Shown here: positions 13,548 through 26,810 of the stretch, one piece after another
Layout: the number at the start of each line of letters is the position of its first letter
Position numbering within the stretch: the stretch's first letter is position 1
Assembly (NCBI GenBank): GCA_032622095.1
Contig: CP136069.1
Location: forward strand, 42,882,194 to 42,946,193
Reading direction: 5' to 3'
DNA from: Siphonodentalium dalli
Taxonomy: Eukaryota > Mollusca > Scaphopoda > Gadilida > Siphonodentaliidae
Length of the DNA: 64,000 nucleotides
Position numbers and translations under genes: made by a program
Notes under the pieces: generated by a model
Seen by the model: only the letters and a program-made list of their open reading frames with translations
Told to the model about the DNA's origin: nothing
Database searches by the model: none

Positions 13548-13670
13548 GATATTTATGATTGGTGTAAGAACAAAATACGTCTATATTTTAATGTGTTTTC
13601 TGATTATAGTGGTTTTAATGGATGTCACTATTTTAACAGCAATACCCATCGCGAAGGCCATCCGTATCTG
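13548..13670 (+). repeat. Diverged right end of a family C-like element
   Basis: The series GATTGGTGTAAGAACAAA, then TTTCTGATTATAGTGG, then CATCGCGAAGGCCATCCGTA follows the same order as the right end of the TTAA elements at 10187-10680 and 54781-55362. The match is imperfect, and I could not place a left end or target duplication, so this is a probable decayed relative only. Confidence 0.4.
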
Positions 13671-14076
13671 TAATCAGCATTTGCTAACAAGTTCAAGTTC
13701 GTTAATTAAAATTATAATCCCGACGCAGATATCATTTATCTATTTGCTTTTCTAAGTTTGCCGAACAATTGTCTCGTCAGTCATTCATTAACCATCCGAT
13801 AATAAATATTTTCCCATGCAGGCTTCGATAATAACAATTGGCCGATAATCAGCCATATAATATAATATACATATAAAATATAAAAGTCTTTATAAAATTG
13901 GGGTCCGTGACATGTCTCCGGTTACCCCCTTTCGATTTAGTCAGGATAATCATTTTGAAATACAATCCTATTATCGCATGGTACGTGTTAGGTTGCGTTC
14001 ATACGCTGGAAAACCACATGATCAAAATATGAACGGAAACGCGCATATCAAATGCATCTTTACCAAAGCGAACGAC

Positions 14077-14226
14077 ATGAGAAGTAAAATTGCTATAGTT
14101 CCACTTGTAACGGTGCTACTGACATTATTTGTGCCTTCAAATGCCTGTATGATTGATGCTTGCGAGGTAATTGCATGCTATTTACAGGAAAATTCCGGTA
14201 GCATCGCTACATGTGAAACTACATAG
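14077..14226 (+). CDS. Possible secreted-peptide first exon (signal peptide)
   Basis: A 49-residue frame starts MRSKIAIVPLVTVLLTLF and then has VPSNA, which looks like a standard signal peptide with cleavage after Ala. Four cysteines follow within about 20 residues. The frame is also open upstream to 13912, but the internal Met at 14077 is the natural start for secretion. A GAG|GTAATT splice-donor-like site lies soon after the signal region, so this could be a first coding exon rather than a complete gene. I found no downstream exon. The identity is unknown; a chance ORF remains quite possible. Confidence 0.3.
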   Translation: MRSKIAIVPLVTVLLTLFVPSNACMIDACEVIACYLQENSGSIATCETT

Positions 14227-14229
14227 ATT

Positions 14230-15270
14230 TTACTTCGCAAGCAGTTAGCTGTGGTATAGATGCATTTTATATGCATGTTTCCGTTCATATTCTGGCACCA
14301 TATCGCATTCTACGACGAAATGACTGCAAACCATACCGTGCATATTTGCTAGTGTATGAACGTACCTTTACTCGGAGTAATACCAATACTTATCTAATCG
14401 TGAACCCCGATTATGTATTGTCTGATATATAATCGTTTGCGTACTGGCTGATCCACGTGTGTTCTGATTATGTCACGCACAAATGTCCTCATTAGATGAC
14501 AGCGATATTACTGAGTCATAAGCATGTGAGTATAAGCAAATATGCACGCGACAGTCAAATACCGCACCGGAATCCCATAATTACCAAATATGGTTGAATA
14601 GTTCAAATGCACGCGATAAAGAGTCATGCAGGTTATGACATATGTTCTTATCAAAGCCAAAGGGTGATTTGATACTTGTTCGCTGATAACATGTTCATGG
14701 GCAAACTAAACACCGGACACATCGAGCACATGAACAAATGATTAAGATCTGGTGGTTATATATTATTGACATTCATGACTATGTAGTTGTTTGCACGAAG
14801 CAAGATCAGGTGCATGCATCCTGTCAATAACTAGCAACAATAATGCACTAAATAGAGTTTCAAATACAAAGTTTCTGGAAGCTGTTTCTATGATTTATTC
14901 TTGACTCGCTGAAACAGGCTCCCTTATATAATATTTCACATCGTATACATATAGGCTACCATATATAGAGATGAATATATGCCTATATATGCATACGATT
15001 GCTCAGTGTGAGTGTTCATTGCTTAAACTTCATAGAGGTTTCCGATTTGGGGAGTCAGACTTGGAATCATCTCTTGAACCATGAAATTCCAACTGCCAGA
15101 AGTTTCATTTGTACCCCCGCCCAACCTTGCGCTGGAATTTCCAACTGGAATATTGAAATGTGGACAGTTTTCGATCTGACACCACCCCTATGGACAATTT
15201 CCAACTGATAATAGACATTTCAGTCAAACAGAATTGAAATAAAAGTAGCAAATTTTCCCATTAAGTACTT
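14230..15270. other. Nothing recognised
   Basis: AT-rich DNA with no supported exon. The frame at 14999-15208 overlaps a stretch with repeated AATTTCCAACTG words, which also occur near 20510-21100 and in the Harbinger-like elements, so it is probably repeat-derived. Confidence 0.35.
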
Positions 15271-15620
15271 GTTCGGTTGCGTGAAACTGATAATATCGTA
15301 TGCGGGGGCTATGCCAATATGAGGGATGTAAGATTCTACTAACATCGCAGAAAATCTGAAGAAAATCGACCGTACCACTCCATCGAAAACATCTGAACAA
15401 CGCTCAATTGTAAATATTTACTACTCGATTCGACGATAAACTAACGAAAATGTTTTCGCCATCGAGAGTCACTGCATTTAATTAATATATAAGAATGACC
15501 ATGTGTTCTGTCTATTTGGATATAATATTTCTAAAGATTACTACTTTGAACAAGATTATTCTCCATTTCTATTTGATCACCCTACCGGTGTGTTTCACAT
15601 CACTTTAATCAATTCTGATA
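15270..15620 (+). repeat. Dispersed repeat pair, member 1
   Basis: About 350 bp is shared in the same orientation with 23888-24235. Matching landmarks in order are GTGAAACTGATAA, GCTCAATTGTAAATATTTAC, TGCATTTAATTAATAT, TTCTCCATTTCTATT and GATCACCCTACCG followed by GTGTTTCACATCAC. The open frames over it (15503-15736 and 24128-24310) are repeat sequence, not genes. Confidence 0.75.
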
Positions 15621-16687
15621 TATGTTCAAAGCTCACGAAAGAGAATTTTTTCCCTCTATGTTCTTATTGTCTCAAAAGAAATTACATAGATATCAACTAT
15701 GAATGCATCCATGTGAAAATTAATTTCTGTTTTTAAATAATGTTTCATAAAAAAGAGTTTGTCGGCAGGTTCGTAAAGCAACTAATTAATTTGGCGCCGC
15801 CTTATATAGAAAAAAACTATGTTGACAAGATTAATCATCATGCACATCTTGAAACTCCGGCCAGTAAGCTTTTTATTGCATGCCACTGTAAACCTCAGTG
15901 TAATTGGACACAAATTTAAGGACATTAAGGAATGATGAAATGTGAACAAATATGAGATACGACTCAAATTTAATATGTAAAATAGATATTAAATACATTT
16001 GATAAAGTATATCACAGCTAGTCCGATCAACATTATACAGGGTCAGATACAAACATGTGTGGTGATATGGCAAGAGTTGCAATTTTCTGCTGTTGCTTAT
16101 TGCTTATTCAAGTTAGTCAAAGGTCATAGACACATAGCGACATGTTGTGCCCACACCAACCATAGACAGCAGTGTGTCATTTCTGAACCGAAACAGTCAG
16201 ACAATTTTTGTCAGGCTGTATATAGGAAAGATTCATTTCTTCTGTTAAATTTAGCATCATACATGTACTTGATGTTAAGCATACTTGTTTCCAATGAATA
16301 CAAGGTTCAACAAGAACGACTTCATTTTTACTATATTGGAACCAATTTTAAAATGCTAACATGAGGTATTTTGAAAATTGTTACTTCTAACTTTATTGCT
16401 GAAATGTTTGTCACTTTCCAGTCCAGTAGCAATTCAATATATTAACACTAAAGCAACAGCCACCAGAACATGTGTATGTATGTGTGTGTATCTGCAGTCC
16501 TTCGAATTTGAAAAATGCAGGCGCAGTTTATTGTGCATCTAATTTTGGAGCAAGATGCACAATTTTGCTTTGGTGCCCCTGCCGGGAAATAACCTATGCA
16601 TGTACATTTAAACAGGTAAATAATGCACTCAAATAACATTTCTTTGTGCTATTTTAATAAATAAAAAAGTTTCATTGTTCAAAGATA

Positions 16688-16832
16688 CTTTCCAGAGAAG
16701 ATGAGGCCTAAGTAGAATGAGGTCCCCAGAGGGTGAATTTAGTGATGCTAGCCCACTGTGTTGAGTAGAGTCACAAACTTCACCATCTGGAGACTTCATT
16801 CTGCAAATGTCCAGCACTATATTTTGAGGCCC
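16688..16832. mobile_element. Hairpin MITE family B, copy 1
   Basis: An inverted repeat with arms starting GAATGAGGTCCCCAGAGGGT and ending in the complementary CATTCTG, around a short loop near 16750. An outer extension (TCCAGCACTATATTTTGAGG) also occurs beside the copy at 49990. Six copies are visible in the window. Confidence 0.75.
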
Positions 16833-16984
16833 ATGTTTATTAAAAATTATCAAGATTTCCGACATTTATTTGGGACTGCATGTTTATAGTTGGAATACAC
16901 AAGTATACATTTTTGTCCTGTAGCACAAGTGCAGTTTTGTGATTACTAAATGCCCAAAAACAACCACCTATCTCCGGCTATCTT

Positions 16985-17240
16985 GTCATGTTTAACCCTT
17001 TTATTTACTAAATGGATTTGCCCATTCAGTTATAAGAGTATACATTGGAATGGTCTACTATTTATTTGGAGAGATGCGCAGGCAATATAAGCAGACGACA
17101 GGCAGTTGAAAAGATAACACAAATCTAGAAGGTTTCCTATTTATTGATTTATTGCTGGGAAATGTTCAGATAATAAGTTCACAAACAGCCTTTTGTCAAT
17201 TTGTTGAACTTATTATCTTAACATTTCCTTAAGAAACTTC
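16985..17240 (-). repeat. Dispersed repeat with hairpin, copy 2 (reversed)
   Basis: Reverse-orientation relative of 7380-7720 and 52440-52690, with CCATTCAGTTATAAGAG, AATGGTCTACTATTTATTTG and the hairpin GGAAATGTTCAGATAATAAG at about 17159-17226. It lies in the probable 3' UTR of the acyltransferase gene, which would then carry this repeat in its transcript. Confidence 0.6.
17138..17155 (-). promoter_or_regulatory. Candidate polyadenylation signals of the acyltransferase gene
   Basis: On the minus strand two AATAAA hexamers lie close together about 215-230 bases after the stop codon at 17369-17371. They are the first clear hexamers downstream of the last exon. The assignment is by position only. 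Confidence 0.45.
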
Positions 17241-17368
17241 TTGTTAATGAGTTTTTAATGTAGGAAGGGTTAAGATTCTTGAAAGTTGCAGTTGTATTTT
17301 TGAGGAAATCATTATTTAAGTGTATCTCAAACGTCTATTCCATATGGCTTTTCTGTTTTGAATAGAAG

Positions 17369-17491
17369 TTATCCTCTCTTGTCCCTGTTGAAAATGACTT
17401 TTTCCAGGGCCACCGCTGGGCTCTCAAAGCAGATCGACGCGACGAATGCTACAGCATATGAAGCCACCATATTAGTCATGAAAGCAAATAC
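17369..17491 (-). CDS. NRF-6-like gene, last exon
   Basis: Acceptor ATATTCCAG; the frame is phase 0 and ends in TAA at 17369-17371. It encodes VFAFMTNMVASYAVAFVASI, then CFESPAVALEKVIF and NRDKRG. The final helix followed by E-x-P-x3-LEK matches the C-terminus of the family. Confidence 0.92.
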   Translation of the reverse strand, partial: VFAFMTNMVASYAVAFVASICFESPAVALEKVIFNRDKRG

Positions 17492-20400
17492 CTGGAATAT
17501 AGATTATATAAATCCATTAAGTCCATGCAAAGTAAATTCCCCTTATCTCAGGAAAGCACATGGAACCTGCATGTGCAATCTTTTTGGAATTACAATAGCG
17601 CTTCACAAATGACGAACGAAATAGTTCCACATTCGAACAGTTGTCATCGTTACAATAAATCGTCGAAAATGTCGAACTAACATTTGTCTGTCATATATAA
17701 ACATGTTTCCTTTTCTAGTGGTATCGATATGAACATTTGCCATGACAAACAATCTTGGTCTAGTTGTTTGTAGTTCATATCAATACGCGCGTTTCTCGGA
17801 ATCTATGCAGGTGCAACGATGTGACGTATTCGCGTCCATTTCACAAGACCATGTCGATTTCACTCTAACGTATTAACCCTGCGCGCACGGATAACCCGCT
17901 TTGTTTTTACAGTATGGTATATACAGAAATCGTCCCAGATAATCACGAATATCGCATCAGATTTCTCCCCAGATGTACCGTTACGAAGCTACTGGAATGT
18001 TCCAAAGATTGATATAAACCAAAAATCGGAATGAGGCTCTTGGGTTGGGAGAAAAATGATCCATCATGACCTTGAATGTGGGCATGGAAAAATTTCACCC
18101 TCGGGTGAGATTTTTCCATCCTACACCCCAGGTCATGCTGGATACTATTAATCTCACTCGTGTCCATCCACGCTAAAACTAAACGTGATTTGGTACTAGA
18201 TGAATTAACATCGCTTCGCCACATTGAACTGGAGTTGAAAAAATTGTAATCTGTGATCAATTATATGTTTTGGTTAAATACTATGCCATTAGCCCTCAAT
18301 CTCTCATTCACGATGACAAAAAAAGATTATTTCTTTTTTTTTGTCATCACTCATGAGATAAATCCCATATCCAACCAAAAGGTGTAGATATCCTCTATAT
18401 ACTAAAACTGTATATATATACAATATATATACCACATAATGTCCTTTTGTTATTGAAAAATTAACACAATTATTACTTCTGTCCCTCCAGAACATTAAAA
18501 CTATCTGGAACAAGAGATGGACTGTCGTCCAGTGCATACCCCAATTTGTGCATACCTATAACCTATGACTAGCTGAGATACTCAGGCAGACCGACCCAAA
18601 AATTAGCATTACCAGAGAAATAAAGATGAATAACTCTAAAACGTAAAACCTGAACAAATCGATTGAGCACGCCATTGAATGGCCTCATAGTAGTGAACAT
18701 CCATGACAACTTTCATTGAGATCTGACAACCGGTGGTGGACATATTCTGCTTGGACAGACAAGAAGTCAACATTACCAGATAAACAAAGATGAGTAACTA
18801 TGGAACTGAAAACCTGAACAAAATGATTGAAAACTTCATTGAATGTGCTCATAGTAGTGAACATCCATACCAAATTTCATTAAAATCCGACAACCGTTGG
18901 TGGAGATATCTGCTCTGAGAGACTAAAAAACAACATTTCCAAATAAACCAAGATGAAAATCTCTAGAACGGAAAACCTGATCAAAACCTGATTGAACACT
19001 CCATTGAATGTCCTCATAGTAGTGATCATCCATACCAACTCAATTTCATTGAGATCCGAGCGCTACTGGAAAAGTTATGACCTGAGCAGACATCTGGCAA
19101 ACAGACGGACAGACAGATGCAAAACGTGTACCCCCTCATTTTAAAAATATAATGAATGGATTGAAAATGAACTATCAAAAACAATATGGTGTCTTTTAGA
19201 GGTATAACTTAGGGGGTGTTTATACATTACCCGGCGAAGATCGTATTCGCTTTAGCGGGTAGCGATAACAATAGAGTGTTTATACTTCGCCGAAATGTTT
19301 TGTATATAAGGACTGGACTATGGCCAATCTTTCATAAATCAAAATGGCAAATTCTCTAGTTAATGCATCGTTTATTCCAAACAGCGGGGGTGGCATGCAT
19401 CTCATCTACAATGTCAACAAATACAGAGTCACATCTCGGCGTGTGGAAAATATGATTGGACAAGATGCTTGGTTCACCACACTCGAAGAGAACGACATTT
19501 CACTGAACAACGACCAACAAGTAGACACCAGGGTAACGCAATTTACAGACTACATGACAATCTTATGGGTGGAGGGCGACCACGGAAGAATAATGTGGAA
19601 CCACTTTGACACTGTTGGGCCAAGAGAGTGTACTTGGCAGGCGAAATAGACAAAGTAGAGTTCCTGGACGAAATGGCCAAGTTATGCGGCCACTGAGCAT
19701 GTTGTTGTCATTGTTTCTAATTCTTTAATGTTTGTACCTCATGTTTTTGTGTTATAATATTTGCATGCATTCTTATATTATCCATAACTAATAAACAGTC
19801 ATAAATGCAACCCAAACCTCCGTTATTTCCCATAATCAAAAGGGCAGAACAAAACCGAATCCAATCAAACCAACTAGGAAGGGCCTAAGTAGTCATTAAG
19901 AGGATTATTCACACCTCTACCCTAACCTACTGAAAACAATAGGTGTCTGCAAAGTGGGACGACCCCAGAATTACGGCTATCCGGATACTAAGCTACATGT
20001 ATACGTTTTCAACTTTTGGATAAAATGATTTAGTACAAGCCCCTGATTGTCGTATGGATTAAGTTAGATATTTATCTGGGGTCATGCGTCATGGGTGATT
20101 TCCTTTCAACAATTAACTCGAACAATATTATTGTGCAATCGCTGATAGACCAGCCCGTTTTTCACCTGTGTATATATTGGTCAGTGTGTCAGTTTGATTG
20201 TCTCTAATCAGCTGTCCGTCGGTGGTCACGCACCTTGGTTATAAGCTATTATTATAAATACTAACTGATGATGGTACACGTACTCTGCATGTGCATGGTA
20301 CATATGTTGCGCATTCGAGGGAATTAAATGTGCGTGTTCATGTACATGTATGTTCATATATATATATGGAAAAAATGGGATGGCACGTTTCAATGGATTC

Positions 20401-23400
20401 AAACTTAATGGACAATTAGTTCATTAATTTAAATCTGAGTGCGCCGTGGACATATATACACAGGGACTGGTCTCGATGGCCTGATTTGTAGGTGTGGGAC
20501 TGTTCATCTTTGGAATTTCCAACTGCACCAAACCTTGAATCTCACCAAATTCACAAGTTCGCGTAAATCCATGTACGCACCACGTTGGGAACTTGGGCTC
20601 TAATCTAACTTTCCATTCACAGTAATCATCTAGACGGCCCCGTATTGAGCGATTTCCTTTAGATCTGAACCTGTGTCTAAACCTGGAAATTGCCCAATCA
20701 TAACATGTTTAGTGGTCTGACGTCAAGCAGCTTGAACCCATATTTGATTCGGTTAAATTAAATTAGATAGCTGTTTAACTGACAACGGGGGCGGGAACAA
20801 CACATAATATTATCGACCGACCACGGTTATGGCCAGGTGTGAGAATTGTTTTTAATCTGAACCCTGCAAAATCCTTCATCCAGCCTTAAGATTTCCAATT
20901 GTTGGACATTCTCCAAACTTGACACACCTCTAAGGTTGGATCATTTCCAACTGATGGCCATTTCAGTCCAACAATTTGGCCAAACAATAAGCAAATGTTG
21001 CCTAAAGAAATCACCAATAATAAATTTTTGAAAATAAAACTACGAGAACAATTTCAACATATTGCTGATGTCCAATTTCCAACTAATGACGTGTCAGGTA
21101 AGAAATTTCCAGCTTTTGAATATTTTGATTAAAGTTGGGATGAGACACCCCCATCGACACGGCCCTACATACATGGATATGGTGAACGCCCGAGTAAAAT
21201 GAAAAACATATTTTATTGTATAATGTGCAAACGGAAAATGTGTCACATTTGATTCGCGATGTTGAAACTTATATATATAATATAAAATCCAATCCGAATT
21301 ATTAGACACCAATTTGTAGATGTATGCGACGAAAAGATCTAAAAACTGACAATGGCCATGCTTTTGGTGCGACACTCACTTCACAGGCTGTCTATGAACT
21401 CAAGCAAACCATTAACAATGTTGTTTAAATATCTTTAAAATTACCAATAGCAATACCTGAAAGTTTGATTTGGATATTAATAATTTCGGCATTTCCATTT
21501 CTAAAAAGATTCATTTCACTATATTGCCCAACCATACCTCTAACAGGAAGCGGCTAGATGTTTACAAGTGTACAGCAATATCATATTGCAGTTCAGTGAG
21601 AACTAAAACTAAAACTATTAACAAGTAAAGGAGACACATGAATATATGCGTATCTTCGCCGGCGATGTGTAAACACTCTGCCTAACCTTCGCCGGTTAAC
21701 GGGTTCGCCGGGTAACGGCTTCACTGGCTATGTGTAAACGTCACCTTAATCACCAGTTAGAAGTGATGCTAACTGATCGGTCATTACATACTCACCGTTT
21801 CAATATCTGTAAAGCTGAAAAGCGTTCTTCTTGAGTAGAAGAAAAAATAAAGCACAACTGGATGGAGGAGGTATGCCATGTACGTCAGCTTGCTGAGAGG
21901 AATAAACCCTTCCCATGATAGAAATGTATTTACATAACCTGTAATTATAAAAAAAAAAAATAGTGGATGTCTACAATAAAAGGTGTTCCGACTCCAGTAA
22001 GAAACAGCAGGGTGGATGAGGGGAGGGGGAGATATCCTAGGAAATCTTTCCCCCACCCTGGACATCTCCCCCTATGTATGACTAAAATATAATGGCATGT
22101 CGGTGCTTGGTGGGGGGGGGCTGGACATCTTCCCCTCCCCAAACCCTGACACAAACAACTTTTCTCAGAATTTTATTTCTCGCCGTGTCATGAGTATGTA
22201 AAGCAAACTAAGCGATAAAATCACAAGATGTTTTTTTGCCATTTAGGTGCTGGGTGGCGGGGAGATATCCCGGCCTGGATATCTAATGTTCGAAAAGAAA
22301 AAAATTTATCACTTGAAAAAAAAAATGATTTACTAGTAAATCTAAACAAATATTAATTAATTAAATCTCAAATAACACTTTTCTGGCCATTTCAGGGTCA
22401 AACGATATCAAATGAGTGAAATTTTGTTTAGTCATACATGGGGGAGATATCCAGGGAGGGAGGGGAAATATCAAGGGGTAAGATATCCTGTTACCCCGGA
22501 CTGCTTTTTCATGACCTTTGAACAACATTATGGGGAGACTAATTCGGAGAGATTATGTGCTTCTGGAACAACAGTCACATTTCTATGAATGACCACGACT
22601 GTTGGCAGAACTTATACTGGTATGTTATTGTGGTTGATTGATGGCAACCTGGTGTAATGTTGATGGATTGGAGCCTATGTTCAACATTGTCGCTCCGCTG
22701 TCAATACCATTGAGTAATGTTCAAGTTAGAATACAAGCTGGGCTGACCGTAACCCAATTCATTTAGAAGTCAGTGAAAATATCACAACAAATATAAGTTC
22801 ATTTATGATAAGATTTCGGTGTCCTGGATAACCTAAACCCAAATTTGGAGATGGTGCGTAACTCACCGTTAGTTTTTAAGCTATTCACATACACAGTGGA
22901 CCATCGGACACTAATGAAAATCCAATTGGATGAATTGAAAAAGCCTTTAATTCTTGCGAGATCTCAAATAAAACATTGATTTTGTACTTTATGTCCAGTT
23001 AACTGTGACAACATGATCTGACAAATTCATCAATAAAACAACAAATTATATCCGGCATTCTACCATGATGTTACCTGAAAGGGTTGAGCAAGGTAATGTC
23101 CTAAGTATATGATGGAGAGTTAGTATTTTTATCACTACGGTCCTTTGATATTTTTGGGCACTCTATAAATACACATGGCAATAGACATCAAGAAATCAGC
23201 TGAGCAGTTAACAAACCTCCATTTCCAGTGACACATGCAAATACAACCCAGCTCACAGCCATCCCCCATGCCGTCCGACTGACTCCATTGTAGAAGGCAG
23301 AGGCATCCATACCAATGACGTATTTCCCCTGAGCTTGTCCTGCGAGACCATACAGCACTGCCAGGGCAATGGCGGCAGCTAGGCACCAACCAATTACAAT

Positions 23401-26400
23401 CGCTATCTGTGGATAAATTATGTTTAGTTTGGGTTCAATATCAGTTTAGCCGCCAGGCCACGTCAAGAAGAGAGGGTGAATTATGTTGTACGGTATTAAG
23501 AAAATTGCTTAGTGAGTTAATGCATCAATGACAACCAAGTTCAAACTAGAGGCGTCCAAATACCCCTGCAGTGCAATTGAGGTACACTAAGGGTAACGAT
23601 ATTAACATATTTGTTTTTCGGAAAAAAACAAACAAGGAGTACAAGCTCGACACAGTTCTGCAAGTCGAAAAAATCGATATAACTCCACTAAAAAGTCTGC
23701 ATTTTAGCTCATAATTACAGGTGCAGATGTTCGCTTAGTGGTAAATATCTGTTCCACTCCACTATAAAAAGTCAGATGGACATCATAATTGCATATGCAT
23801 AGGTTAACTCCCATGGTACTAAATATCTGTGCCAATATACCCCCATAAATTTGTTACGGGGTGGGTATTAAAGACATATTATGGACTTGTTCGAGTTCGT
23901 GAAACTGATAAGTTAGTATTCAGACGTTATGCCAACATGGATAATGTAGCATTCTACTAATATCGCCGAAAATTTCAAATAAATCGACTCAATAGAAGAC
24001 AACGTCAAAACTACGCTCAATTGTAAATATTTACATCTGGATTCAGGATGCAACAATCGCCGACAAACACACACAAATTATTTCGCCATCCAGAGTCAAT
24101 GCATTTAATTAATATCAATGACGGTGTGTGTTGGCAATTTGGATTAATATTCGTAAAAAGAACAACTTTGAGCAAGAGTATTCTCCATTTCTATTGGATC
24201 ACCCTACCGAAGTGTTTCACATCACGTTAAATAAAATGTGCATAAATGACACCCAAAATCATATTAACATAGAAAATATGATTTTAAAGATGGTGGATCT
24301 CTTCGATTAAGTTTCTGTAATGTTTCAGGGGAATAAAATAATAATTTTGAGTGAGAGAGAGAACAGTTACTGTCAACAGACACTTACAATGTTCAGCTGA
24401 GATGTTTGAATTTAGGGGATAAATATAAAAGCATTGTCTATTGCCTATTGGTAGAGTAATATTAGTGGATATTATGAGGGAAACTATGACAGGAGTCCCC
24501 ACGATAATTATCCCAAACAACAGCATGATTATCCCCATTCTAATTATGAAATAGCCACGATAATCTTCCAGAGTCGATGAACTAGTTGGACTTGGCCGAA
24601 TGTCATCGTAAAGTCCACGCCACTTCCTCTTACAAATTGGGTTCCACTCCATGTACATAAAACTCCATATTTTGAATAGAAATAAACCGAGCCACCCTAA
24701 GTAATCCATGAATTTCATATCATGCCTATTTAACATTGGATATGTATAATCTATATTAATAAATGCAAGTTTTGTGGCAGGCCATTAGTATTGCATTGCA
24801 TCAGTGGTCAAGGGATAGTGCACATCAAACTCCATAGCATAGCGAACAATGGTGCTCTTTTTGCAATGTCATGTCCGTTATCAGTTATGTCATCATACTG
24901 ACGTGCTTCGAATCATTTTGAAAGACCTGCTTTAATTAATATGAATTGTCTGACTAATTTTCTGAATACCGAATTAAGTTAATGTGCAATTCAATCATAC
25001 TTCATAGCAACCACCATGGGTGCTTATACCTAAGGCAGGTGAATGACGTCATATATTTTTTTCTATTTCTATATCCATCAGCGATTTTTCAAGATCGAGG
25101 GTATAGATTTTGGAGAAATTGTCACGTGGCTTCCGGTTAGCAACCATGTGGAGATTGCAAAAAAACGCGTAATTGGAAATGAAGCATCGCGATAAAAAGT
25201 GAAGTAACTACTTCACAACTTATGAAGAATTCACATGTGATTAAACCTATCAATTTCATTTAGACCCATTTCGTTGGTCAGCTTAAAGGCACGTGAGGCC
25301 TTAGTTGTCGAAATATTCATATTTGTTCCAATCACCGTAAACAGAAAAACATTAAAACGCATACAGTTTCGTTCATACATGTATATACCATGACCATCGC
25401 GTAAACAGCATGTTATCATAAAGATTTACTATATTTTACCTAAGCAAGAGCCTGATTGTGTTACAGAAGACAACACAATGCTGCTGGCTAATCACACACA
25501 AATGGCATAAACGCTCTTTATTCGTTCCATATCAGGAATTCACCCACAAAGAACGCTCTTTATGTTTACCATCATAATATAAACAAACACCAGAAAAGTA
25601 ACTTTTTATGCTTTTGTTTACATAACAATGGTCTAAAATATGACAATAACATACTGTTTATGCGATATTTCTTATTTGTATACGGATAAAATCTGTCTAC
25701 ATTTTGTTGTTCTTTCTGTTTGTGGCGGTTTTTGACGGGTGGAAATATTTTCACAGGATACCCACCGCCAAGGCCAACCGTACCTTTAATGAAAACGAGA
25801 AATGAAGAAGTCATGACGATAATCCAGACAAGATTTTACAATCCACGACACGTCTTGTCAATTGGCATGATGTTACATAAGGTGGCTCGGTTTATTTATA
25901 TTCAAAATATGGAGTTTTATGTACATGGAGTGGAACCCAATTTGTAAGAGGAAGTGGCGTGGATTTTACGATGACATTCGGCCAAGTCCAACTAGTTCAT
26001 GATGTTACATAAATTATTCTTAGTGTTATGTTGCCGAAACAAATGCAAATTTGAGTCACATAATGTGTGGTTGCTCCACTACGTGTCACAAACTATTCAT
26101 ATTATTTCCTGTTATTTGAATTGTTGTCTCAAGGACCGCTCAAGACCTGGAATGTCACCCGAGGGCCGTCTGGTATTCAAGGTCGAGAGTGGCGACAAAT
26201 CCCCATGTCTCACGAACACAAGGGTGACAACTGTTTTGTTATCTGGCAGAGGAGTGCACACCTAGCTGCTCAATGGAAGGCATATGTATATTCTTTAATC
26301 TTTTAATAGTTCATTTTATGTTGGAATCCTCGCTTTTTAAAAATAAAACTTTCAAATGTTGAATAAATTAACACATCTAATCATCCGGCTGTTATTTTGC

Positions 26401-26752
26401 TGGTAACATGGTGGGAATCGGTTCACAGAAAGATGAATAAAGCAATTTCGAAGTAGAGTAGCCATGCGGCGAAATGTTCAGTTTCGTTTTAAATGAGTGT
26501 CGGTGGTTTAATTTCAAGAACGCTAACATGATTGTGAAACTAACAAGTGTTGGTCGTTCAAAAGAAATTGACAACATACTGTTACCCACATAAGAATATT
26601 CTTGTGAAGTCCGAGGAATGGATAGCCGAAAGGATATTGCAATTGATACACAGTAAAGAGTGCTATTTGAACTTTAGAGCTGACTACCGAAACATATTTG
26701 TAACGTATGCACCGAGTGTATGCAATTGTCTGCAGCAGATACCAACTGCATA

Positions 26753-26810
<58 letters not shown>

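Noticed and set aside
18585-19130. Tandem array considered as a CRISPR-like array
   Set aside because: Units of about 155 bp vary along their length, with no constant-repeat/unique-spacer pattern, and the genome is animal.
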